The translations under genes were made by a program, and so were the position numbers. Of a DNA stretch of 64,000 nucleotides, positions 8,695 through 18,000 are shown in pieces. The stretch is from NCBI GenBank assembly GCA_937966555.1, contig CALCLY010000031.1, positions 1 through 64,000 of the forward strand, read 5' to 3'. The notes below the pieces were generated by a model that saw only the letters and a program-made list of their open reading frames with translations, ran no database searches and was not told the origin of the DNA. How positions within the stretch are numbered: the stretch's first letter is position 1; the number at the start of each line of letters is the position of its first letter. The DNA is from CALCLY01 sp900552775. GTDB taxonomy: Bacteria; Bacillota; Clostridia; UMGS1883; UMGS1540.

Positions 8695-8723
8695 TTGACA
8701 AATGTAGCTGACCATGCTATACT
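8695..8723 (+). promoter_or_regulatory. Promoter of the BlaI/M56 cassette
   Basis: A consensus sigma-A promoter: TTGACA (8695-8700), 17-bp spacer, TATACT (8718-8723) with an extended TG at 8715-8716. It is immediately followed by the palindromes at 8731-8738 and 8740-8753, so a bound repressor would block initiation. Confidence 0.85.
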
Positions 8724-8724
8724 G

Positions 8725-8753
8725 ATTACAGTAGCTACGAGTGTAATTACACT
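8725..8753 (+). promoter_or_regulatory. Putative BlaI-type operator cluster
   Basis: Two adjacent perfect palindromes, GTAGCTAC (8731-8738) and AGTGTAATTACACT (8740-8753), overlap the expected transcription start. The second carries the TGTA/TACA half-sites used by BlaI and MecI repressors. ATTACA (8725-8730) and TGTAAT (8742-8747) form a third, overlapping dyad. Autoregulation by the downstream BlaI-family protein is the likely role. Confidence 0.7.
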
Positions 8754-8790
8754 TAACAAAAATCTTATGACGCATAAGGGGGCATTTTAT

Positions 8791-9162
8791 ATGTCAAATG
8801 CAAAACACACAATTACCGATTCGGAATACAGTATTATGAAAATTTTGTGGAACTCGGAAAAGAAAATGACGGTATCCGATGTTGTGGACGCCCTTGACGG
8901 AAACGACTGGACGCCGTCCACTGTTTCAACATTTTTGCAGAGATTATTAAAAAAGAATGTTGTATCCTGCGAAAAAAAGGGGAACACAAATTTATATTAT
9001 CCGATTTTGAAACAAAATGATTATGATATGTCTGAGACCGAGAGCTTTTTATCAAAAATATATAAAGGCTCAGTTAAAAATCTTGTTGCGGCACTCTATG
9101 AGAACAAAAAGCTTTCCAAAGAGGATATGTCGGAGCTTAAAAGTATGTTTGATTTGGAGTGA
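8791..9162 (+). CDS. BlaI/MecI/CopY family transcriptional repressor
   Basis: A 123-residue winged-helix repressor. ITDSEYSIMKILWNSEKKMTV is the family N-terminus, and DWTPSTVSTFLQRLLKKNVV is the recognition region; the C-terminal part has the helical dimerisation segment. I start at ATG 8791 after AAGGGGG; the open frame extends upstream through the promoter without homology. The stop overlaps the GTG start of the M56 gene by four bases. Family members are inactivated by proteolysis triggered by their partner M56 sensor. Whether the signal is a beta-lactam is not shown, because no beta-lactamase is nearby. Confidence 0.93.
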   Translation: MSNAKHTITDSEYSIMKILWNSEKKMTVSDVVDALDGNDWTPSTVSTFLQRLLKKNVVSCEKKGNTNLYYPILKQNDYDMSETESFLSKIYKGSVKNLVAALYENKKLSKEDMSELKSMFDLE

Positions 9163-10004
9163 TAAATTTGTACGATGTTTTCAAAACAGTGCTTATATTA
9201 AGCCTGTTCGGTTTTGGGATAACAGCGCTGCTTTTACTCTTAAAGCCCATTACCGCAAAGAGGCTGCCGGCAAGGTGGCAATACTGCGTATGGATTACCC
9301 TGCTGATTTCTATGGTCTTTCCGGCATACAAGCTGATACCGAAAAAAGAGGCTCAAAAACTCTCGATAGTGCCGCAAAATCAAACGGTGCAGACCACAGT
9401 GCAGCCGCATGAGGAAACCCATCCCGATACGGTTGTAACTTATGACACACCGATTGAATATCGAGAGGTTAATCTATCGCCCAAAATTTCAATACGGCTT
9501 TTTGACCTTATCGCATATATATGGGGCGCAGGCGTTCTCATATTTTTGCTTGTTGTCATTATAAGCTATTTCAGGTTTTTGTGCCGCAAAAGCAAAAATT
9601 CGGTTAAGATTTCCGACAACAAGATATTTTCGGAAGTAAAAAAGGAACTTAAAATTAAAAAGCATATCAGACTGAAAGCGTCATCGGATATAGGCTCGCC
9701 TATACTTGTCGGCGTATTGTTTCCGACAGTATATATTCCCTGCCGGGAAATTCCCGATGACAATATGCGTATGGTGCTTTTGCACGAGCTGACGCATTAC
9801 AAGCGAAAGGATTTGCTCATAAAATGGTTTGCGGTTTTGGTAAATGCCGTTCACTGGTTCAATCCGCTTTGCTATCTTGCCTGTGCAAATCTGAGTGAAG
9901 CGTGCGAGGTATCATGCGATATGTCGGTGACAAAAAATATGTCCGAAGATGAACAAAAGCTGTATATGCAGACAATTCTTAATTTAGCCACGGAAAGGAG
10001 CTAA
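9159..10004 (+). CDS. M56 family metallopeptidase, BlaR1-like N-terminal part
   Basis: A 281-residue membrane protein. Hydrophobic segments near residues 6-26, 38-55 and 110-132 precede the cytosolic zinc peptidase domain. The active site HELTH lies near residue 207 (LLHELTHYKRKD), followed by EACEVSCD with the third ligand. It begins at a GTG overlapping the blaI stop. It ends abruptly at LYMQTILNLATERS, just where full-length relatives continue into a linker and the last membrane helix. That continuation is encoded in the next frame from 10009, so the sensor is split. See the next entry. Confidence 0.88.
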   Translation: MINLYDVFKTVLILSLFGFGITALLLLLKPITAKRLPARWQYCVWITLLISMVFPAYKLIPKKEAQKLSIVPQNQTVQTTVQPHEETHPDTVVTYDTPIEYREVNLSPKISIRLFDLIAYIWGAGVLIFLLVVIISYFRFLCRKSKNSVKISDNKIFSEVKKELKIKKHIRLKASSDIGSPILVGVLFPTVYIPCREIPDDNMRMVLLHELTHYKRKDLLIKWFAVLVNAVHWFNPLCYLACANLSEACEVSCDMSVTKNMSEDEQKLYMQTILNLATERS

Positions 10005-10008
10005 TAAA

Positions 10009-11190
10009 ATGCTTGAAAATTTATACACAACTAAAATGAGTGCAAATAAAAAGACCTTGCAGAACAGGTTTACAAAGATCCGCAGGAAAAGCGGACGGAT
10101 TTCAAAAATTATGGCGGCGGTGATGTCCTGCGCCATTGCCGTAACAATGCTTGGCGGAGCTATCGTTATGGCGGCGGTCGGCTCGGACGGCTTGGAGCAT
10201 TTTACAAAAAACGAAATTTATTATAAGGACGGAGTTAAATTTTCCGTAAATGTTTCGGGTAAAAATGTGCCCGCATGGGTTTATGAAGATGTTGCGGGCG
10301 ATGACGGTAAAATTGATGTTACCGTAAACCGCTATCAAACCAGAGATTTAAAGGGAGTTGTAAGCAACGACCAGGTTATAGAGCTTTCGGGAGACAAGGG
10401 TCAAATAAAGCTCGCATCACAAAGTTATTCAATGGCTTATAAGCAAAGCCGCGGAGTTAACGCTCCCGATTACTTGTATAACTATCCGTATTACTATTCG
10501 GAAATCGATTTTATTGAGTTTAACAACACAGGCTATGCACCCGAATCAATGGCAATAACGGCTTTAACAGATAAAAAAGAACCAAAATACAGACGAATTG
10601 CAGTTTATTTTGCTTTCGATGATAACAAACAAATGCAAACCGTATTTATAAACTTCGGTATAGCCGACAAGAATGACAATCCAGCAAATATGTCATTCGA
10701 TGGCATGCAGCCTGTTGACGGATTAACGTACATAGGTAACTTCCTTGAAGATTATACAAAGTCTGTTTGGAATGACAATACCGATAATAATTATTATTTC
10801 ACAATGTATGAGGATAACTATCAAAACAAAAAAGCAGACGGCATTGACTTTACTATTGAAAAATCGACAACAGAAGGTATTGTTATAAACACAAATGTAA
10901 CTCTTTCGCAGGCTGACCGCATTATAATAGATGTTTACAATAAAGAAGGGAGCCAGATAGCTTTCAGTCACGAAAAAGACAACACTGCTGCACCGCAATA
11001 TGTCTTGACACCAGCAAAAGACAAAGTTTATTTGCATACAGGTAACGGTGAACCGCCGAAGCTTATAAGCGAAACAGCCATTCCCGAAAATCAATTTGTA
11101 AGCGGTGAAAAATACCGTGTGTGCATTGTTGTTTTGGATAAGGATTACAATGTTATTTACCGCTGGCAAAAATATGTAACAATTCAATAA
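10009..11190 (+). CDS. Sensor/ectodomain part of the split M56 protein
   Basis: A 393-residue protein. Residues 1-30 (LYTTKMSANKKTLQNRFTKI) match the linker that follows the peptidase domain in single-chain M56 proteins. A membrane helix lies at about residues 34-57 (ISKIMAAVMSCAIAVTMLGGAIV), and the remaining 330 residues should be extracytoplasmic. I recognise no penicillin-binding motif such as STxK in the ectodomain, so it is unlikely to be a beta-lactam sensor. The ATG is preceded by GGAAAGGAGC, which lies inside the end of the upstream frame, so expression as a separate chain is likely. Confidence 0.75.
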   Translation: MLENLYTTKMSANKKTLQNRFTKIRRKSGRISKIMAAVMSCAIAVTMLGGAIVMAAVGSDGLEHFTKNEIYYKDGVKFSVNVSGKNVPAWVYEDVAGDDGKIDVTVNRYQTRDLKGVVSNDQVIELSGDKGQIKLASQSYSMAYKQSRGVNAPDYLYNYPYYYSEIDFIEFNNTGYAPESMAITALTDKKEPKYRRIAVYFAFDDNKQMQTVFINFGIADKNDNPANMSFDGMQPVDGLTYIGNFLEDYTKSVWNDNTDNNYYFTMYEDNYQNKKADGIDFTIEKSTTEGIVINTNVTLSQADRIIIDVYNKEGSQIAFSHEKDNTAAPQYVLTPAKDKVYLHTGNGEPPKLISETAIPENQFVSGEKYRVCIVVLDKDYNVIYRWQKYVTIQ

Positions 11191-11204
11191 GAGGAGGTTT
11201 TAAG

Positions 11205-11981
11205 ATGAAAAAAATAATATCTGTATTATTATGCTTAATGTTATGTACAATTACGGCGTTTGCCGAAAATAACGAAAAACCCGAGACCGTGGGCGGAAAA
11301 ATCACCCTTACGCAGTTTTTGGGTGTAAGCCGCGAAGATGCCGAGAACGTGGCAATAACCGTAAACTCCGAAACAAACTATATTGACAAAAATACGTTTT
11401 ATGATATAAGCGACAGCTTTATACTCACCTCTTCTTTTGAGCCGAAACAAATGGCAAAAGAAGGAATATATATAACAATTAAAAAAACAGACGGAAGTTT
11501 TGCATATGCTTTTATTGATTTTAACGGCGGTGTTGACAGATACGGCGCTTTAATGAGCAGAAACCCGTACGCACTGTATATGGCTGACGACCTTTCGAAA
11601 ATAAGCGCAATAACATCACAAGGAAAGCCGCAAATTACCGTAAATGAAAACCTTGATATAAGAGTAAACGGGCAAAAAGCCGAATTCACACTCTCTCCGT
11701 TTATAACCCAAGAAGGCAGAACACTCGTTCCGGCGCGAGAAATATGCGGATATTTAAATAAAAATATAATCTGGCTTGACTCTCCGGCACGAATTTCCGT
11801 TTCATCCGGCAGTGACATTCTTGTATGTGCAATCGGTGAAAGTGACTACAGCATTAACGGAAACTTATATGAAACCGATGCGGCGGCACAGCTTATTGAC
11901 GGACACGCATATATTCCGCTGCGCACCCTTGCTGAGTTTTTAGGGTATAGTATCAGTTTTATTCCTTCTTCAAATTTATAA
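11205..11981 (+). CDS. Secreted copper amine oxidase-like stalk domain protein
   Basis: A 258-residue secreted protein. Residues 1-20 form a signal peptide (MKKIISVLLCLMLCTITAFA). The C-terminal 120 residues are a copper-amine-oxidase N-terminal-like (stalk) domain: ITVNENLDIRVNGQKAEF, then GRTLVPAREICGYLN and YIPLRTLAEFLGYSI. These domains are common in clostridial cell-surface proteins and bind neither copper nor amine by themselves. It sits 14 bp after the split sensor gene, in the same operon, and carries AGAGGAGG before its start. It may be an output or a ligand of the sensor; the role is unknown. Confidence 0.8.
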   Translation: MKKIISVLLCLMLCTITAFAENNEKPETVGGKITLTQFLGVSREDAENVAITVNSETNYIDKNTFYDISDSFILTSSFEPKQMAKEGIYITIKKTDGSFAYAFIDFNGGVDRYGALMSRNPYALYMADDLSKISAITSQGKPQITVNENLDIRVNGQKAEFTLSPFITQEGRTLVPAREICGYLNKNIIWLDSPARISVSSGSDILVCAIGESDYSINGNLYETDAAAQLIDGHAYIPLRTLAEFLGYSISFIPSSNL

Positions 11982-11991
11982 ACCATAACAT

Positions 11992-12020
11992 AAAATGGGC
12001 TGTTTAAACAGCCCATTTTT
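11992..12020. terminator. Intrinsic terminator between convergent operons
   Basis: AAAATGGGCTGTTTAAACAG pairs with the following CTGTTTAAACAGCCCATTTT in a self-complementary hairpin, followed by a T run. It closes the BlaI/M56 operon and probably also the giant-protein operon. The core GGGCTGTTTAAACAGCCC recurs at 37730-37747. Confidence 0.85.
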
Positions 12021-12030
12021 TTAATTTTTA

Positions 12031-15000
12031 CTATTTAACAATACCGAGCCAGAGAATCTTTGCTACTTGTTCTCTCAAAACAAAATTGAGAGGTTTAAGT
12101 GTTCCGTCTTCATATCCCGATACTATTTTGTTCTGCGTGAGGAAGCTTACTGCATCCACAGCGTATTCCGAAACAGAAGCGCCGTCTGAGAACGAAACAT
12201 TTCCGCTGCCTTTTTCTCCTTCGAAAAATACTCTGTAAACAAGCGTCATAGCATCCTGCCTTGTTATTTTGTCGGAAAGGTTTGCGGCAATTCCCGTCTG
12301 TGTCTTGCTGCCCTGAAGCCAGCCTTTTTTATATGCCGCAGCAGCATAGGGTGCCGCCCATCCGGCAATTGAAGACGCGTCCTCAAACATGCTTACATCG
12401 CTGTCATCAACATTTTCTCCCATAGCGGCAACAAGAAGCTTTACAAATTCTCCTCTTGTTATTTCGTTTGAAGGCTTGAAAATTTTAATTCCGTTTTCAA
12501 TATAGCCGTCTGTAAGTTTTGCAAGTCTTAAGCTTCTTATGTAAAGCGAAGCCCAGTTTCCGTCTATATCCGCAAACTCGTCTCCCATGTTCGGGTTTTC
12601 TATAACGACATATCTGCCTTCACCGACATAGCCCGCGCTTATCATTTTTCTCTGCGCGTCATAATCTCCGCCTATATACATCCACTTTCCTATGCTGTCG
12701 GCAAAATAGTATACTCCGATATTATCGGTATTTGCATTGTCTTTAACCTCAAGGTCAACAAGCATTGCAGGTGCTTCCTTAAGCGTTGCCAAAGCGACTA
12801 CATCGGAACAAATCTTTCCGCCCTGAGGCAAACCTTCAAGATGTGAATTTGTTCCTGTATCCGTTCCGTGAATTAGATAGTTTTCTTCTTTTATATCACT
12901 GCCTTTTGCAAACACCGTATTTCCGCTTTTCTTTGACGTAAAGTCAATACCGGCATACATCTTGCCTGCGTCAACATCGCTGCCCTCGCCAAGCATTGAA
13001 GAAACTTTCTTTATAAGTTCTTTAACTTCCGGAGGAAGTTCCGTTGATACTGCCGATGAGCTGTGTTTGCCGCCATTGCCCTTACCGCCGCTTTCGGATT
13101 GCTCGCCGACTATTCCCGAATCATAAATATCTGTAAGCGTGGTACTTCCTACATTCCATTCCGCACTTACGGAGAAGGAATTGTTTCCGTTCGGTATAAC
13201 AACGGCTCCGCTGTTTCCGCTCTGAACGGTGAGCGCAGCTTCTGACGGGTCTGACACAAGCTTCCACTTGAGTCTGTCTTTAATAATGTCAATCCCGAGC
13301 TCTTTGCCGTTTTCGTCAACACCAACTGCCGTAAGCTCTGTTGCGGTTGTTCCCTCAGGCTTTGTACCGAGTATTTTAATACCGCTTATTTTAGATACCG
13401 CATTGTTTACAACGGTGGCAATATGAGTTGCGCTGTTTCCGTTTACATCTGTTGCAACTATCTTTATTTCATGCGAATATTTGGGCGCCAAAACTTTAAT
13501 TGTTCTTTCAAAAGCAAAGTCGGGATTTGCGCCGTTTACGTTTTCAACCACTCCGCCTGCAACTTTTGTATCATCGAGATATACTTCAACACTCGTTCCT
13601 TCGTCTGTAAGGATTTTCACCGGTATTCCGACATTTGGGTCATAAAGCGATCCGTTCTGCGGATAAAGCACTTTTATGTCTGCCGGGATTGAGTCAACAG
13701 AGAATTTGCGTGTTTCAACAGTAACGTCTCCTGCCTTATTTGTAAATACAATATCCACAATATGGTCGCCGTCCGAAAGATTGAACGCCGCATAGCCGTG
13801 ACCGCCCGTTGATGAATCGTTTTTCAGCACATCGCCGTACTGTTTTTCGTCAATATCAAATCTTACGCTTACCTCATCGTTCGGCTCTGCTCCCATGTTT
13901 AATATATCATACTCGATAAGTATATTCGAATTTCCTATCTGAGTGTATGATACGTTTCTGTCATCGGTTTTATTCTTGGCATTGAAAGACGTGATGTTTA
14001 CGTTTATCTGCGGAGGATTCGGAACAGGAACCATTACATCGGCACTCTGCACCTCGGCACTTCCGTAGTATCCGCTTCCCTCTTCCGCATTTACGGCTGT
14101 TGCTGTAACATAATATGTTTTACCGGGTTCTATAACCGATGTACTTACGGCAGCGCCGCTGCTGTCTACCAATGTGCTCTGACCTTTGAAGTAAGTGGAA
14201 AGAGTACTCTTTCCTTCTTCCGCCGCAACATATCCGCCTATGCCTTTAAGGCACTCGCTTGTACCGTCATCATTTCTTCTGAACACGCGGAAATTAATTC
14301 CCGTAGCGTTTTGCGGAACATAGCTTGTTACGTTAATTCTTCCGTCTCCGCCTGCTGTTGCCTGAACGGCAGGTGCAGCCAGTGTATTCGGATTGTCAAA
14401 GTGCATTTTGGCTTTGGAATACACACTTGTGTATACCGAGTCATTCAAAATTGAATCAAGCCTTACAATATAGTCTCCGCTCGGAACATTTATTTCAATG
14501 TTTTCTCCGGAAGAAGAACCTTTTGCCATTTTTACTATGTATCCTGCATGCTCTGTTGTTGCGGTATTTCCGTTTTCATCCGTATATTCCGTCATAGCCG
14601 GATTTCCGTTTTCATCGCACGGAACAAGCAGAAGAGTTACGTCCGCCTTGTCATCGGCTGTCCATGATGTGCTGAGCGTATTGCCCGCAATGCTTGCCGA
14701 ATCAATTGAAAGTTTGGGCGTTACCGTAGGAATTGAAAGTACGGTATAGTCACTTATTTTTGCACCGTTTACACTTTCTATTTTCCAGTTGCCGTCCATG
14801 AGCATGTTGTTTGAAACATTTACGTATACATACTTTTTAACAGTTCCCGTTTCGGCATCTGTTTTTTCACTGAGAAGCATATTGGCTCCTGCAGCATTGT
14901 TCTCTTCCTGAGTTTTATCATAATCATATATAACGGTTCCGTATTCCGTACCGTCAGGCTTTGTTACTTTAAGCTCGGGCGCTGTGTCACCGTCATAATA

Positions 15001-18000
15001 AACTCTGTAAACAACATCTTTTCCGGCCATGAGCACCGTATCAACATTATTTTCGAAACTTACAGAATTTAAAAGTGTCTGCGGTTTTGCATATGATGAA
15101 CCGACAGCTCTGTCAACGCTTGTTGCAACAACGCTTGCGCCCTGACCTATACCCATATACTGAATATTTCCGTTTTCATCCTGTATCTCACGAACCTCAA
15201 GGAAACTCATTGTATGCGATGTTGTATCCGAGTTTTCTCCCAAAGCCTCCGTATCAAGGTCTATATCCTCAAGCTCGTCAACTTCACTTCCCGAAAGCAG
15301 TCTGAAATTGCCTTTGTCATAATAATATACAAATCCGCCGCTGAAAATAAATACCTTTATTCCGCCCGCTATAAACTTATTTGTTATAGCAAGTGTAATG
15401 CCTGCGAGTCTTCCGAGTCCCGGAACATTAAGCGAACCGTCAATCTTTCCGAGGAATGCAAATTCCGGAGTTGTTGTAAACGCCAGTGTTACTCCGCCTT
15501 TAACCACTCCCGAGAACAAATCAACCGTGCCCGACAGCCGCATTGTAAACCCTGTTGTCCAATCCATTTCGGCTTTTGCAATAAACTTTATCTGGTCAAA
15601 GTTTGCGGGCGACCCCGTTACGGCAAAGGAAAGTCCGTTTCCTGAGACAGACATATCTCCCTGCAGATACATAACGTTCAATATGTCTATAAGCGCCATA
15701 ACGCTTACCGTTACGGGCGGTCTTCCTTCTCCCTGATAATTAATGGAGCTTGCCAGATCCGAAATACCTCCGCCGAGACCGCGTAAATTAAGCGTGCCCG
15801 GAACAATCGGAATTACAAATCCTTTTACCTCAAGATATATGCTGTCAAGGCATATCTTACCGTTGTTCATTTCGGCAAGGCTCATGCGGAAAGCCGTACT
15901 TAAAGGTCCGATGCCGATACCAAGGTCCACGCCGGCATGGAATTCATATGTGTTAAACGAAGCGCCCAGACTGAACGCCGAAAGTCCGCCCTTGTTCTTG
16001 CTTCTTGCATTATCCGCATTCTGATTCTGACCTGCAGCGGTTGTTGCCGCACTGCTTCTTGAAGAAACTATCTGAGATGATGTTGGGTTAGCCGCCGCAG
16101 CGCCGTTGCTTATCGTGGAATTGTTATTCTGTTTTCCGCCTGCCGGGAACACGGATTTTGGCAATTCCAGATTAACCGTTGCCGCAACTCCGACAAAGCC
16201 GGTTTTTATGTGTGTTGCGTCATTTTTATCCTCATGTTCACCGAAAAGCACGGAATCTATCGAAACACCGAGCGAACCGCCGTCTCCGAAAGCTCCTGCT
16301 TTTTTTGTGGCGGAATTTCCGTCTTTAAAGACATTTTTCTTGCTTGCGTTATTGTTGTTATTATTGTTGTTATTGTTGTTATTGTTGTTATTGTTATTAT
16401 TGCCGCTGTTGTTATTATTGTTGTTTAGATTGTTATTGCGATTATTGTTTTCATTTGAATTTGAAGCGGTATTCCTGGTTCCCGCAGAAGGTGTTCCCGT
16501 TGATGTTCCGGAAGATTCGCCCTGTGAGCCTTCGGACGAACTGTCACCCTTGCTCATGCCGAGCGGGAATGAAACCTGACCGCTGAAATCTATCGTATAT
16601 CTGCCATCCTGACAACCCAAAACACCGTAGTTTAAGTCAAATATGAAACCGCCGAGGTTCTGCAAAAGCCATCCTCCGCCGAGAAGCTGAAGCTTCGGTG
16701 CTTCAACACTGAAGTCATTTGTATCATACGAAAACAGTGCGTCCATGGGAAGTCTTATCATGAACTTATGTTTCCATATTGTTGAAGCGCCTATAACGCT
16801 GAGATCACCGTCACCTTCAAGCTTCATAACATTAGGCAACCCGTTTGAGCCAAACTCCGCAACCATTCGAAGCGGAGTGTTTGAATCATAGTAAAGAATC
16901 CTGTTTACTTTGATTCCGTCGGAGCCGCCCACGGTTTCAAATCCCAGAAGATCGGGATTATTTTTCTCTGCACTTGTGCTTATGCAAAATCCTTTTTCTT
17001 TATTTGCACTTGCAGCGTCTTTTCCGTCTTTATAAAGAATTTTAAATATGCCTCTTGCCTCCATCAGCATTTCGCCGTCTTCGCCGAGAGACTCTTTATA
17101 TTCCTGAAACTGCTGTTCCACAGACTTTAAGCCGCTTTCACTCATTCCCGTATCAACCGTGAAAAGGCGCATATCATAATCGCGCTTTTTCGATGTTCTT
17201 GCAACAACGGCTATTGAATATCCGCGGTTTTTGTATTTTACGTCATTTGTTGAAGTTATGCGCTGCGAAGAATCGGAGAATACTATATCCTTCATACCCT
17301 CAAGGTTATTCTTGAATTTAATGGTAAGCGTATATTCGCCGAGTCTTCCCTCCATATCAACCAAAAGACCGAGCTGCCTGTTTTCGGTGTCAACGGAGCA
17401 GCTGAAGCTGTCTATATTTATGACTTCTCCGCTTACAACATCCGTTAAAAACGCTGTCCAGTTTGATTTGTCCGACAATGCCTTAAAGTTTTGGCCGTAA
17501 CCCATAACGCTGAAATACGAAGTGCCTTCGTAATATATGGTTGTGGGCTCTATCCCCGTAAACGCGATGCTGACTTTTGAATCGCCAAGAGGAGGCATTG
17601 TTATAACTTTTGAGCCCACAGTCGGAACGGGAGTTGCGTCACCCGTCAGAGAAAACGTTATTTTCCTTGTATCTATTGACGTGCGAAGCGTATATCCTTC
17701 TTTTGGTTCATAAACAATGTCGGGAGCATCCGCGTCTTTGTTATTCTTATTTTTTTCATATACAGGGCGCGCTTTAAGCTTAACGGGAATATTTCTCCTG
17801 ATTTCGCCGCGGTTTATATTTCCTATGCTCAAAACTTCCGATTCTTCCGTTTCGTCCGCCGTCCATATTGCCGGCTCCTGTACCATATTAAGCTCGCTGT
17901 CCAAAACCTTATCCTGGAAGATCATCTGCAGCTTGCCGTTTATTATGGGACTTGACTCCGCATCGGAATTATCAACCGTAACATACAGTGTTATTTCACC

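Noticed and set aside
8584..8790. N-terminal extension of the BlaI-type protein
   Set aside because: The in-frame extension covers the promoter and operators and lacks family similarity; the ATG at 8791 has a proper ribosome-binding site.
9159..11190. A frameshifted pseudogene of a single M56 gene
   Set aside because: Both frames are intact and the second has a well-placed ribosome-binding site and ATG at the junction, so two genes are more likely. A sequencing error cannot be excluded.
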